From assembly GCA_963820395.1 (NCBI GenBank), contig CAWGAE010000010.1:124001-188000 (forward strand): a DNA stretch of 64,000 nucleotides, read 5' to 3'. Shown here piece by piece: positions 18,553 through 27,990 of the stretch (its first letter is position 1; each line of letters begins with the position of its first letter). The notes below the pieces were generated by a model. It had not been told where the DNA came from, made no database searches, and saw only the letters and a program-made list of their open reading frames with translations. This DNA is from DATFVJ01 sp963820395 (GTDB taxonomy: Bacteria; Actinomycetota; Actinomycetes; Streptosporangiales; Streptosporangiaceae). Both the position numbers and the translations under genes were made by a program.

Positions 18553-20503
18553 TGGCGAGTTTTTGGGTACTGGATTCTTCGCCGCTGACCGAACAGTGCT
18601 CACTTGTGCGCATGTGGTGTCTGGTATAGGGCCAGAAATTCAGGTTGTGTGGAATGAGCAGCCATTGGCGGCCACGATAGCCGAACTAATCCCGCCGCGG
18701 CCTGGCGATGGCGAGTTCTACGCCCTGCCCGACCTTGCCTCGATCATTGTAATCAACGAAATCAGCCATCCGTACGTCTGGCTCGCCGACCAGAACCCCG
18801 CGCGACATGCGCCGTTGACCGGAATGGGCTTCCGGCTTATGCAGGGTCTGCCGGGTCCTACGGAGCGCGATATTGGCCACGACTCGGTTGGGCTGACTGT
18901 CACCGGTCCCAGCGGAGGTGAAGGTTGCCTGAGCGTCCGCGGGGACGGAATCGTCGGCGGTTTGAGTGGTAGTCCGGTTCTAGATGAAACGACCGGCCGA
19001 GTCGGTGGATTGCTGAAGGCGCGCAGAGATGACGGCATAGCCAAGGGCGGATGGGTCGTGCCGATCGAAACGGTCCGCCGGTATCTACCGGAAGTCGTCG
19101 CAGCCAACCAGCATCCACCGGCTAGCAAGTGGCGAGCTATCGTCACTGACCGTGCCGAGTGGACGATCAAGCTGTTTGGCCGGGCAACAACGAATGAGCC
19201 GCCACCCAGGCCTGATGCTCCGCCGCCGTCCTGGTGGCTTGATGCACGCAACACTGTTGTGCCGTTCCGCGAATCCGCGGTCTTCGGCGAGCTTATACAG
19301 TGGTGCCAGGCCGATGGCGCCGATGCCGCGTTGATCCGGGGAGTAGCAGCTCCCGGTGGGACCGGAAAGACACGTACCGGCATCGAGTTGTGCCGCCGAT
19401 TGGAGCGGCAAGGCTGGATCGCCGGCTTGGTGCGTCCTGAGCTTGGGCTCAGCAGGATCAGGCAGAGCCTGCCAGACGTTCTCAGGGCTGGCCATCCCGT
19501 ATTGATTGCTATCGACTATGCCGAGGGGGCGATCGAGGAGGTACGCAGCCTGCTAGACACCCTGGTAAACATTGATGCTCATCATGTCCGTGTGCTCCTG
19601 TTCGCACGGTCAATTGATCGATGGCTCGACGGCATCGTGAAAAGAAGTAATGTCGAATATCTTCTCGAACCACGGACAGTGATATTGCCAGACATCGGAT
19701 CGATGGATCCAATTGCAGTTGTTGCCGATGCCATGAAGGCATTCTATACAGCGATGAAAGATGGCGATATCACCGCGCCTGACGGCAACCTTACTGCGCA
19801 GCTCGGAGCAACGGCGCAGCGGCACAAGCGGGCTCTTGACCTGCACGCAATCGCGTTGACCGCCGTCCTTTCCGAGATGCTCGGCATGGACGTCAATTGG
19901 TCTTTCGCAGATCCAATCGCGTCAGTTTTGGAACACGAGCGCAGGTACTGGGAACGGGCATGCAAGGCCATTGCGGGAGTCACCTTCAGTCCGTTCGACG
20001 AGCTGCGTGACCGCGCGCTGGCCGTGCCGACCCTGTACCCCGCGGTTGAGGTTGCGAAGGCAAGAGTCGTGCTGGGCCGAGTCGACGGGCTGGAAGCGCG
20101 CACCGGTGGCCGCGTCGACTTGCTTGCCAAGGCGCTCAGCACCATATACCCCAGCGGCAAGCAGTCAGCCTGGGAGCCGTTGCAACCCGATCGCCTCGCC
20201 GAGACCCTCATCCGCGACGTGCTCGCCGACTACCACGATGCGGACGCCGCTGCGGAGCAGCTCGCCACGCTCTTGGCCGACGTAAGCCCGGCGCAGGCCA
20301 TTGCGCCCATTACCATCTTGGCTCGCCTAGCGGGCCTGGCCGGCCGCGTCTTCGACACACGCGCATCGCGCGTGGCGCGGTCCTGCATTGAATTCCTGGC
20401 CGGTCACCGGCCCTACGCGTTCCTGTCGGCGATAACAGCGATCAGCGCGAGCAATCCCGATCCCGGCGCCACGGTGGCGATAGTGCTCAAGCATGTGGGC
20501 TAA
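18497..20503 (+). CDS. Trypsin-like protease fused to a P-loop NTPase, ends at in-frame TAA
   Basis: 668 residues from ATG 18497 (GAGG 6 bases upstream). Residues 1-200 form a trypsin-fold domain with His39 in TCAHVVS, a candidate Asp near 79 (LPDLASI) and Ser near 159 in GLSGSPVLD. Residues about 270-560 are a STAND/AAA-like NTPase with Walker A GGTGKT (about 287) and Walker B LIAIDYAEG (about 337). No signal peptide, so it should act in the cytosol. The stop TAA at 20501-20503 is followed in the same frame by the TPR reading frame, so the natural product is probably one protein of about 1,376 residues. Expected role: sensing by TPR/NTPase and proteolytic effector activation. Confidence 0.8.
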   Translation: MQLPAELMMTCLVQLRTTDGEFLGTGFFAADRTVLTCAHVVSGIGPEIQVVWNEQPLAATIAELIPPRPGDGEFYALPDLASIIVINEISHPYVWLADQNPARHAPLTGMGFRLMQGLPGPTERDIGHDSVGLTVTGPSGGEGCLSVRGDGIVGGLSGSPVLDETTGRVGGLLKARRDDGIAKGGWVVPIETVRRYLPEVVAANQHPPASKWRAIVTDRAEWTIKLFGRATTNEPPPRPDAPPPSWWLDARNTVVPFRESAVFGELIQWCQADGADAALIRGVAAPGGTGKTRTGIELCRRLERQGWIAGLVRPELGLSRIRQSLPDVLRAGHPVLIAIDYAEGAIEEVRSLLDTLVNIDAHHVRVLLFARSIDRWLDGIVKRSNVEYLLEPRTVILPDIGSMDPIAVVADAMKAFYTAMKDGDITAPDGNLTAQLGATAQRHKRALDLHAIALTAVLSEMLGMDVNWSFADPIASVLEHERRYWERACKAIAGVTFSPFDELRDRALAVPTLYPAVEVAKARVVLGRVDGLEARTGGRVDLLAKALSTIYPSGKQSAWEPLQPDRLAETLIRDVLADYHDADAAAEQLATLLADVSPAQAIAPITILARLAGLAGRVFDTRASRVARSCIEFLAGHRPYAFLSAITAISASNPDPGATVAIVLKHVG

Positions 20504-20536
20504 GCGGATCTGCCGACGATACGAGAAACACAGGCT

Positions 20537-22627
20537 GTGCTGGCGCAAAATTACAGCGTTTCAGCTGCGTTGACTGAATTGGCCATAGCCTTGAGCAGAC
20601 GCGCCATCGCGCTGATCGAGCCCCGGCTGACCGCGCCCACTGCGCCTCCGGCAGTTACCACGCTGGACCGGACAGAAGCTGCTGGCCTCCTGATAGAGCT
20701 AGCGCGCGAATACCACCAGCTCCACGAGGCCCTGCACGCCGTCGGCCAACTCAAACCGGCTGCCGAGGCGGCGCAGCGCGCCTGCACGCTGCTCCGGTCC
20801 CTGGCTGAAGATGGGGCACCTCAGTATAGGAGCGACCTGGCGGCCGCGTTGAGCAGCCTCGGACAAACCTTGGCCCGGTCCGGCCACTACACCGCTGGAG
20901 TGGCGAAAATGCGGGAAAGCGTCGAGATATACCGGGCTCTTTACCAGGACGATCCGCGTACCGCGAATAACCTCGCACGGGCGCTGGTTAACCTTGCCAC
21001 GTGGCTGCCCGACACAAATCAACGCGCCGCCGCGGTAGACGCCGCACGTGAGGCCATTTCCATCCGGACTGAGCTGGCTGCGCGCGACGACAGCTACACT
21101 GTCGCACTAATCAGCTCGCTCCATACTCTCGCGACTCAGCTCGGAAATGCGGGCCAGTTCAACGAGGCTCTTAGCATCAGCACGCGCGCGTACGACGAGG
21201 CCACTGGACTCGATCCAAGGCATGCGTTGCGCTACCCCGAGCTTCTCGCGGATGTGGCACATGACCACAGTCATTGGCTCGCGAAGGCGGGTCGGCTCGA
21301 CGAGGCGGCCACCATCACGAGCGAAGCGGTCGCCCTCTATGAGCTACTTCACCAGCTTCATCCGGAAAGATACCGGTACCGGCTCGCTATGTCGCTGATG
21401 ACTTTGAGCAACCGCCAACGAGAGAGCGGCGACCCGCACGGCGCGCTGCGGACGCTCGGTAACAGCATGACGATTATTCAGCGGCTTGGACCGGAAGACT
21501 CAAGTCACGCGCAGCTTTACGCTGGCGCCTTGACCAATTCGATACAGCTCTATCGCGAGCTTTACGATTTCAGCCAGGCCGTTGAGATAGGGGAACAGGC
21601 AGTACGGTTCTGCCGACGCCTCACCGACATTGACGAAGCTGCCAACTTTGAATATCTGGTTCAAGCACTAATGGCGCTGGGCGGGGTCTGTGACTCCTGC
21701 CTTAGGCTAACGGATGCCGTGCGCTACGCGGAGGAAGCGGCGTCCATTCAGCGCAGGAACTTCCGCCTCGATGTACCCTCAAGTGTAATGTCCTACACCG
21801 GCACGCTCCGTAATCTGCTGCTCGGCTGGACCAAGCTAGGCCAGCATGCTAAAGCGATGGAACTGAGCGCTCAGATAATCTCCCTGCATCGCGATCTACA
21901 CCGGGCGCATCCCGGCGCTAACCTCGCTGAGTATGCTGAGGCACTAGTTTTCGGTTCAGAACTGTACCGGATCCAAATAGACTCGGAGAACGCTGTTTGC
22001 CTTGCCGCAGAGGCGGTAGCGCTATTCGATGGGCTGGAAGAATCTAGCCGCTCGTCACTGCAAACTGACTATGCCCAAGCCCTGGAGCACTTGTGTCTCT
22101 CCCTTAGTAAGGCCGACGATCTCGAACGCGCGCAAGACGCCGGGTTCCGCGCTGTCCAGATACGTCGAGAATTGGCTCGTGCTGATCCATTTAATCAACT
22201 CGAACGGCTAGCTATGGCATTGACCAGCTTGGCAGTACCCGTTGGCAAAGCAGATCCTGCCAAGGCCGTCCCTCTTGGTCAGGAGGCTGTCGAGATGCTT
22301 CAGCAGTATCAACGCTATGGTGGTCTACTGGATCCCGGATCTCTGCCAATGGCCATGCGGAACCTCGCTGTCGACCTCGATGCAGCCGGAGATAGCAGAG
22401 CCGCCGCAAGGATGAGCGAGCAGGCCGTGGAACGACTGCGCGTCCTTGCCCCGAATAATCCGGTGAGATTTGCCGGGGAGCTCATCGGCACCCTCCAGAA
22501 TGAATCCAGGCAACTCAAGTCGGCGGGCCGACCACGAGCAGCGAGACGAGTGGAGCGGGAGGCCGATGAACTAATCAGATATTTCCAAGCTCTTTCTTCC
22601 AGCGAGGATGCTCCGGGAGGAACGTGA
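20537..22627 (+). CDS. TPR-repeat protein, in-frame continuation of the protease-NTPase
   Basis: 696 residues of tandem tetratricopeptide-like repeats, many with the x-A-x-x-x-G/A-x-A pattern, such as AGLLIELAREYHQLHEA, LSSLGQTLARSGHY, LADVAHDHSHWLAKAGR and LAVDLDAAGDSRAAARMSEQ. It lies in the same frame as the preceding gene, and the 11 codons between the TAA and the first ATG-like start also read as protein, so it is best seen as the C-terminal sensor half of one trypsin-NTPase-TPR protein. No ribosome site precedes TTG/GTG 20537, arguing against efficient separate translation. Repeats of this kind usually provide ligand or partner binding. Confidence 0.75.
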   Translation: MLAQNYSVSAALTELAIALSRRAIALIEPRLTAPTAPPAVTTLDRTEAAGLLIELAREYHQLHEALHAVGQLKPAAEAAQRACTLLRSLAEDGAPQYRSDLAAALSSLGQTLARSGHYTAGVAKMRESVEIYRALYQDDPRTANNLARALVNLATWLPDTNQRAAAVDAAREAISIRTELAARDDSYTVALISSLHTLATQLGNAGQFNEALSISTRAYDEATGLDPRHALRYPELLADVAHDHSHWLAKAGRLDEAATITSEAVALYELLHQLHPERYRYRLAMSLMTLSNRQRESGDPHGALRTLGNSMTIIQRLGPEDSSHAQLYAGALTNSIQLYRELYDFSQAVEIGEQAVRFCRRLTDIDEAANFEYLVQALMALGGVCDSCLRLTDAVRYAEEAASIQRRNFRLDVPSSVMSYTGTLRNLLLGWTKLGQHAKAMELSAQIISLHRDLHRAHPGANLAEYAEALVFGSELYRIQIDSENAVCLAAEAVALFDGLEESSRSSLQTDYAQALEHLCLSLSKADDLERAQDAGFRAVQIRRELARADPFNQLERLAMALTSLAVPVGKADPAKAVPLGQEAVEMLQQYQRYGGLLDPGSLPMAMRNLAVDLDAAGDSRAAARMSEQAVERLRVLAPNNPVRFAGELIGTLQNESRQLKSAGRPRAARRVEREADELIRYFQALSSSEDAPGGT

Positions 22628-22707
22628 TGTCACGTACTCTCATGCCGCGATGAAGGTGCGGCATCCTAGGGTAGGAGCCAGAATGGGGATTTTGCGCGGG
22701 CTGGAAA

Positions 22708-22745
22708 TGTGCATCTCATGCACAATCCAAACCCGGCATCTCATG
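22708..22745. promoter_or_regulatory. Palindromic operator upstream of the XRE regulator
   Basis: A perfect 7-bp inverted repeat, TGTGCAT-CTC-ATGCACA (22708-22724), is followed by a second half-copy GCATCTCATG at 22736-22745 that overlaps the start codon of the XRE gene at 22743. The position suggests autoregulation by the HTH protein. Confidence 0.55.
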
Positions 22746-23507
22746 ACGATCTCCACACACCACGATCTGCATCTGCTCGGCACGGCAATCCGCGACCGAC
22801 GTCGCGTCGCCGGGCTCACCCTCGAAGACGTCGCCGAACTCGTCGGCGTCACCGCCGGACAGCTCTCCCGCATCGAAACGGGGAAGTCACCCCCCAGCTA
22901 CGACACCCTGCGACGGCTCCAGCACGCACTCGACCTCGAGGTCGACACCCTGGGACTCTCCGTCTCCCGGCCCGCACCGGAGGACGGGCTCATGCCCCGG
23001 CTCGGAGCGCTCCTCACCGTCCGGCGCTCGCTCCCGCTCAGCGAGGCGAGCGTCATCCTCGGGGCCTCGATTGCGGGCATTCGCGCCGCAGTCGCTGAGC
23101 TTGCCGGCCGTCTCTCATCGCTTGGCATGCTCGTCGTCGAGGACCGCGACACCGTCGCGCTCGTGCCCCACCGGGCGTTCAGCGGGCTCGCCGATCGCGC
23201 GGTGACGGCGATGGCGACGCCGAAACTCACCCACGCCCACGTTGGCATTCTCGGCATCGTCATTCACGGTGGCTCTGTCACGCGCCGCCGCATCGACGAC
23301 ATGCGCGGCGTCGACTCCGCGGAGGCCGTCGCCCAGCTCGTCGAGTGGGGGTTCCTCCGGCGCGAGGGTACGGAGGGGCGCTCACCCCTCTACCAGGTGA
23401 CCGCCAAGCTCCTCGAGGTGACCGGCACGGCTTCCGTCGCCGAGTTGCGCCAGCAGTTCTTCGAGCACCTTCCCGCTGAGGGCGCTGGCAATGAGACCCG
23501 TAGGTGA
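22743..23507 (+). CDS. XRE-family regulator fused to ScpB-like winged helices
   Basis: 254 residues from ATG 22743. Residues about 12-62 are a classic HTH_XRE (LGTAIRDRRRVAGLTLEDVA, then LVGVTAGQLSRIETGKSPPS). Residues about 85-240 form two winged-helix units like those of ScpB/kleisin partners (LSEASVILGASIAGIRAAV; HVGILGIVIHGGSVTRRRID). Sequence upstream of 22743 is open but holds the palindrome, so the shorter start is chosen. It probably controls the winged-helix/acetyltransferase group that follows, and itself. Related winged helices recur at 24.8, 26.9, 27.3 and 29.8 kb. Direct targets are unknown. Confidence 0.8.
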   Translation: MTISTHHDLHLLGTAIRDRRRVAGLTLEDVAELVGVTAGQLSRIETGKSPPSYDTLRRLQHALDLEVDTLGLSVSRPAPEDGLMPRLGALLTVRRSLPLSEASVILGASIAGIRAAVAELAGRLSSLGMLVVEDRDTVALVPHRAFSGLADRAVTAMATPKLTHAHVGILGIVIHGGSVTRRRIDDMRGVDSAEAVAQLVEWGFLRREGTEGRSPLYQVTAKLLEVTGTASVAELRQQFFEHLPAEGAGNETRR

Positions 23508-23531
23508 GCGTCCGCCGGGGTTGAGGGTGCG

Positions 23532-24017
23532 ATGATGCGCGGAATGGATTCGATGTCCATGAACACACCGACGCCGCTCAGCGGACCCAAGCTCGTTCCG
23601 TATCGACCCGAACACCAGCGGGGTTTCGCCGCGTTGGTCACGTCGGTGCATGCCGAATTTGGCTTCGCGTACGACCCTGAGTTGGACCGGGACCTGGCAC
23701 AGCCCGAAGCCTTCTATCGGGACACATGGGTGATCGTCGAGCGAGGCTCGGTGGTCGGCTCAGTAGCCCTCCTGCACCGAACCGAGCAGGAGGCTGTCGT
23801 CAAACGCATGTACTTGGCACCGCATCTGCGCGGTCAAGGGTACGGGCGGCAACTGGTCGATGCAGTGATCGGGCGGGCGCGATCTGCAGGGTATGCTCGG
23901 CTGACCCTCGACACGGACCGGCGGCAAGATGCGGCACAGCGCGCGTACGCAGCAGCAGGGTTCACGCTCACGGGGCGCGATGGAGACACCTTGTACTACG
24001 CGTTGCAGTTCGCGTGA
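23532..24017 (+). CDS. GNAT-family N-acetyltransferase
   Basis: 161 residues from ATG 23532 (several nearby ATGs are possible: 23535, 23544, 23556, 23562). It has the GNAT fold with the acetyl-CoA loop MYLAPHLRGQGYGRQLVDAV (motif A, R/Q-x-x-G-x-G) and the C-terminal AQRAYAAAGFTL motif B. Substrate unknown; the spacing from the XRE gene (24 bases) suggests one transcript. Confidence 0.85.
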   Translation: MMRGMDSMSMNTPTPLSGPKLVPYRPEHQRGFAALVTSVHAEFGFAYDPELDRDLAQPEAFYRDTWVIVERGSVVGSVALLHRTEQEAVVKRMYLAPHLRGQGYGRQLVDAVIGRARSAGYARLTLDTDRRQDAAQRAYAAAGFTLTGRDGDTLYYALQFA

Positions 24018-24141
24018 CGCCACGGGGCGCCTTCATGCGCCCCGGCCCTCGATCTGGAGAGACGCCTTACTGACATCCGCGTGGCGCAACCACTGTCATC
24101 TGGGTGTCACTCCACAGCTGACGAGCACCGTGAAGCATCGC

Positions 24142-24634
24142 TCAAAGTGTACGCGAGTACGACAGCAATACCAGACCGGGGCGAATGGTCTCATGGGCGC
24201 CATGGATGAATCCCAGCGACTCGTACATGCGCTGTGCCGCGGTCATGAGATTGGTCGTATGTAGTGTCATGACTGTGCATCCGCGCTCACGCGCCCTTCC
24301 GATGCAGGCACCCACGAGGGCACGGCCGGCGCCGATGCCACGCGAATCACGCGCGATGCCGAGCATGCGTAGGTGAGCAGTGTCGGGTGGCAGCGGCGGG
24401 GCGTTGGCGTCGATGCGCTGGCTGACTTCGAGCGTGGCGGAACCGATGATGCGGCCGTTGAGAAGGGCGGCGAGGATTACCGCTCGCTGAGCGCGGCTGC
24501 GGACATCGGCCACCCGCACCAGGTAGTCGCGAAGGTCGTCGTCGTGGATACCGACGAGACACTCCTCGTATGCCCGCGCCGTGACCCGGCCAGCCTCACT
24601 CGTCGGGGTGCGCCTCGCGGATCTCGATCATCAT
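24142..24634 (-). pseudogene. GNAT-family N-acetyltransferase, one frameshift near the N-terminus
   Basis: The body of the enzyme is intact: LRMLGIARDSRGIGAGRALV (acetyl-CoA loop) and AAQRMYESLGFIHG. The N-terminus MMIEIREAHPDE (ATG 24634) is followed by a frame slip at about 24595-24599, with GRVTARAYEECLVG continuing in the main frame. Its 5' end lies inside the left copy of the 492-bp repeat, so the IS insertion next door did not remove its start. Confidence 0.7.
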
Positions 24635-25088
24635 GCGGCCCGTATTGGTTCAGCGGAACAGGGTGCCATTATTGTGTCTGCCGGGCCTTCACCCTCCTTG
24701 TTCCCACTTGTCCCTGGGGTCACGCGCCTTGGCGCCCGAGGCATGTGAGCAGGATTGGCTCAGCTGGTTCCCCATGGAGGGCCGCCGCGGGCGAGGATCA
24801 CCGAGCAGCAGCTGACGATCCTGTGCATCGCCGGGTACGCGGGTGCCGTCACTCGACGGCGCATCGAAGAGGTCTGTGGCGGGGAGTGCGAGACGATCCT
24901 GCGGCGCATGGTCGAGAGTGGGCTGCTCGACTATTTCCGTGACCACACGGTCGAGCGTGCCCCCAACCCCTATCGCCTCACCACGACCGCGCTCATGGCG
25001 CTCGGCTACCCGACCGTGGAGGCATTCCGTGACGGTGTCGCATCCCATCTCGACGGGGCGGAGTTGCTCAAGCTCGAGAAACTGCGGC
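24597..25088. repeat. 492-bp direct repeat, left copy
   Basis: Identical, as far as I could compare, to 26762-27253 (constant offset 2165). It contains the 5' end of the minus-strand GNAT gene, the intergenic region and the first part of the winged-helix gene. It directly abuts the left end of the IS1634-like element. Confidence 0.9.
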
Positions 25089-25132
25089 CCGAGTTGGGCC
25101 ACGTTAGTGCGCAAGTCAGCTGGCGCCGGTGA
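24755..25132 (+). pseudogene. ScpB-like winged-helix gene, left copy with altered C-terminus
   Basis: Duplicated by the long target repeat. The winged helix (ITEQQLTILCIAGYAGAVTR, RRIEEVCGGECETILRRM, YRLTTTALMALGYPTVEAF) is complete, but the end runs into the IS: after LLKLEKLR the frame reads PELGHVSAQVSWRR and stops. TTG start at 24755. It may still make a near-full-length protein, since only the last 14 or so residues differ from the right copy. Confidence 0.7.
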
Positions 25133-26761
25133 TCGCTTCGAGTGCTTGGCGTAGGTCGTCGGGCAGAGGGCTGGCGGCAGTGATGGTGTGCGGGCCGGCC
25201 TGGATGTCGATAGTGCGGTAGCGGCGTGCGGTGCGGACGAACTTCCGGATCGACCAGCCGGTCTGATCTTCGATCCAGCGGCTGACCGCCAGCGCCGCGA
25301 AGACGATGGTCAGGTGGGCTTCGATGGAGTCGCGCTTGCGGTGGTAGATCGGCCGGGCCTGCAGGTCGCTCTTGGACATCCTGAAAGATTTCTCGATCTG
25401 GAACAGCCGGTGGTAGGCGGCGATCACGAACTCCGCGGTCACCGGCGTCCCGTCCGGGCAGGCGGCGAGATTGGTGATGTAGCCCTTCAACCCGGCCAGG
25501 GCGCGGGCTTTCGCCTCGAGCTCGCGGTTGACGCTCTTTGTGCCGCCCGATAGCTGGACGAACCGGTTCCGCTTCACCGCGGTCTTCCCCGCGACGGCCT
25601 GCTCGGCCTTCGCGACCTGCTCATCGATGCCGCGCAGGGTCCGCCGGGCCCGGTCAGCCTGTACTGGTAGTAGATGACCTGGTCGCGGCGCTTGGCGGTG
25701 GGGCCGGCGGGCCAGGGCTGGGTGAGGACGTGCCCGTCAGGGATCTCCTCGCCCGGATGCTCGCGCCGCCACCGTGCGACTACGTGGGGGACGCGGGGGA
25801 TCCGCGTGCCCAGGATGAACGACCCGCGGCCTCGATCTCCTTCTGATTGCTCTCCGACACCATCCCCGCGTCTGCCACGATCGTGACGTCGGGCAGCTGG
25901 TGCGCGGTCATGAACGATCCGATGACCGGCAGCATCGTCTTGGTCTCGGCCATGTTCCCCTCGAACGCGCTTACCATCAGCGGGAACCCGGACTGGTCCG
26001 TCAGCAACCCGATCGTGATCTGCGGCTCCAGGCGGCGCTCCTTGGAGAACCCGCTCTCGCGGAACCCGTCCCCGGTATCGGTCTCGAAATACAGCGTGGA
26101 CACGTCATAGAGCACCAGGCTCGCCGGGCCCAGCGCCGCGTGCGCGGCGCACGCGGCGGACAGCCGCTGCCGCCAGGTCTCTTTCGCATATGCGGGCAGG
26201 CGCCGCTTCAGGGTGCGGTAGGAGGCAGCGGCGACGCCCGCTTCCTCCAGCACCCGCAGGCTGTCGAGCTTGCTGACCGGCTCGATGATCCGGGCCAGCA
26301 CCAGCTGCCGGAACACCTCATCCCGGCCCGTCGCGTCCTCGAACCCCAGCACGCGGTAGACATGCTCAAGGGCGTCCACCAGGTAGCCCATCCGCGAGGC
26401 GGTGATCGGCAGCGGGCCGCCGCCAGCGCCCCGCCTGGCGGGATCGGTGCGCTCCAGGCCCAGGTCAAGCTCGCCTTGGCCGGCGGCCAGCCGCTGCCGC
26501 GCCGCGGCCTTCAGCACCTCCAGCTGAACGTCATCGTGGGCGGAGCCGATGTGCTCGATGTCCCGCGACCCTCGACGGGAGGAGTGCACGATCTGCACCG
26601 CCGTCGCACCCGACGCCGTCTTCACCGTCCGCAGATACGGCGACACCGGCCCACTCTACGGGCCAGGTTTAGTGCGCAACTTCGGCCATTGCGAACGGCG
26701 AACCAGCAGGTCAGCACCCTGCAGAATCGATCAGGGCCAAAACGTGGCCCAAGTCAGGTCC
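25089..26761 (-). mobile_element. IS1634-like insertion sequence with long target duplication
   Basis: About 1.67 kb between the two 492-bp repeats. The ends match as inverted repeats: 25091-25105 against the reverse complement of 26741-26755 (14 of 15), extending to 16 of 18 if three more bases are taken on each side. A second, directly oriented partial copy of the left end lies at 26661-26685. IS1634 and IS1549 relatives are known for unusually long, variable direct repeats, which fits what is seen here. Confidence 0.8.
25116..26646 (-). pseudogene. IS1634-family transposase, two frameshifts
   Basis: DDE transposase of the IS1634/IS4-like type. The N-terminal part holds ITASRMGYLVDALEHVYRVL, VLYDVSTLYFETDTGDGFRE (first Asp), then QITIGLLTDQSGFPLMVSAF and VTIVADAGMVSESN (second Asp). 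The C-terminal part holds RLFQIEKSFRMSKSDLQARP (catalytic Glu region) and HLTIVFAALAVSRWIED. The frame breaks near 25838 and near 25658, so no full transposase can be made. The intact family length is about 560-600 residues, matching the total span plus the N-terminus. Confidence 0.8.
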
Positions 26762-27253
26762 CACTCGTCGGGGTGCGCCTCGCGGATCTCGATCATCATG
26801 CGGCCCGTATTGGTTCAGCGGAACAGGGTGCCATTATTGTGTCTGCCGGGCCTTCACCCTCCTTGTTCCCACTTGTCCCTGGGGTCACGCGCCTTGGCGC
26901 CCGAGGCATGTGAGCAGGATTGGCTCAGCTGGTTCCCCATGGAGGGCCGCCGCGGGCGAGGATCACCGAGCAGCAGCTGACGATCCTGTGCATCGCCGGG
27001 TACGCGGGTGCCGTCACTCGACGGCGCATCGAAGAGGTCTGTGGCGGGGAGTGCGAGACGATCCTGCGGCGCATGGTCGAGAGTGGGCTGCTCGACTATT
27101 TCCGTGACCACACGGTCGAGCGTGCCCCCAACCCCTATCGCCTCACCACGACCGCGCTCATGGCGCTCGGCTACCCGACCGTGGAGGCATTCCGTGACGG
27201 TGTCGCATCCCATCTCGACGGGGCGGAGTTGCTCAAGCTCGAGAAACTGCGGC
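26762..27253. repeat. 492-bp direct repeat, right copy
   Basis: The right partner of 24597-25088. It abuts the right end of the IS1634-like element and holds the start and most of the intact winged-helix gene at 26920. Confidence 0.9.
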
Positions 27254-27300
27254 GCACCGATGTCCCTTCACCCACGGAGGGGGAGGAGGATGCGGACTGA
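26920..27300 (+). CDS. ScpB-like winged-helix protein
   Basis: 126 residues from TTG 26920 (GAGCAGGA upstream). One winged-helix domain (residues about 18-95) like that of the XRE protein, then an acidic tail (SPTEGEEDAD). The stop overlaps the ATG of the next gene by 10 bases, so the pair is co-translated. ScpB-type winged helices usually mediate dimerisation and protein contacts in SMC complexes. No SMC gene is visible here, so a regulatory or assembly role in a different machine is more likely. The N-terminus may be longer in relatives. Confidence 0.65.
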   Translation: MAQLVPHGGPPRARITEQQLTILCIAGYAGAVTRRRIEEVCGGECETILRRMVESGLLDYFRDHTVERAPNPYRLTTTALMALGYPTVEAFRDGVASHLDGAELLKLEKLRRTDVPSPTEGEEDAD

Positions 27301-27979
27301 CGCCGGCTGGCAACTGACTCTTTCGCGGTCGAAATCACTGAACACTTCGCGCGAGGTCACACGGACCTTCGAGCGCTTGCGTCACGGGCTCGGACTCGAC
27401 GCGTCGCCTGACATCCTCGTCCGTCCGCCCCAGCCCGTCGATCTCCTCGAGGTCCACCTGACCCGTCTCGGTGCCTGCCTCTGGGCGAGCGGAAGCCGCA
27501 TTCACATCGCCGACCTCGCCGCATCACTGGGCACGTCGGCAGCCGTCGTTCGCGAGCAACTCCCCGTCGTCGCCCCGCGTTTCGGCGCGGTCGGCCTCGC
27601 CGTTGTGACCGATGGGGTGGAGGTGCGGCTCGAGCCGCTCCCCGCCGCGGAGTCAGCCTTGAAGGAGATGGGGAAGCTCATCCACCAGCGTCGCCTCTCA
27701 GCGCTGTCGACCGACGCCATGGCTCTCCTCGCGTACATCGGCTGGCACGAGGAGGCGACACGGACCGACCTCGAGGACCTCCGTGGCGAGGACTGCACTG
27801 TCCTGCTCGGGCGTCTCGTCAATGCGGGGTTTCTCGACGTCGTTCGCGGAAGTGATGGACACCGCGCGAACCGCTATCGCCTGACAACGGACGCCCTCCA
27901 GGCCATGGGGGTCGCGAGTCCCGAGGAGCTGCGCTCTACGCTCGGGCCTTTGCTCGGCGCTGACGTCGGCGAACACTGA
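27291..27979 (+). CDS. Two-winged-helix (ScpB-like) protein
   Basis: 229 residues from ATG 27291; the ribosome site GGGGGAGGAGG lies inside the end of the upstream gene. An N-terminal region (VDLLEVHLTRLGACLWASGS; IHIADLAASLGTSAAVVREQ) and a C-terminal winged helix (STDAMALLAYIGWHEEATRT; VLLGRLVNAGFLDVV; YRLTTDALQAMGV) give the tandem winged-helix shape of ScpB. The gene is intact. It forms a co-translated pair with the smaller winged-helix gene, possibly two subunits of one complex. Confidence 0.7.
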
Positions 27980-27990
27980 CGACGCAACAC

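Noticed and set aside
22608..22742. Upstream extension of the XRE protein
   Set aside because: It covers the palindromic operator and reads poorly; ATG 22743 gives the normal HTH_XRE start.
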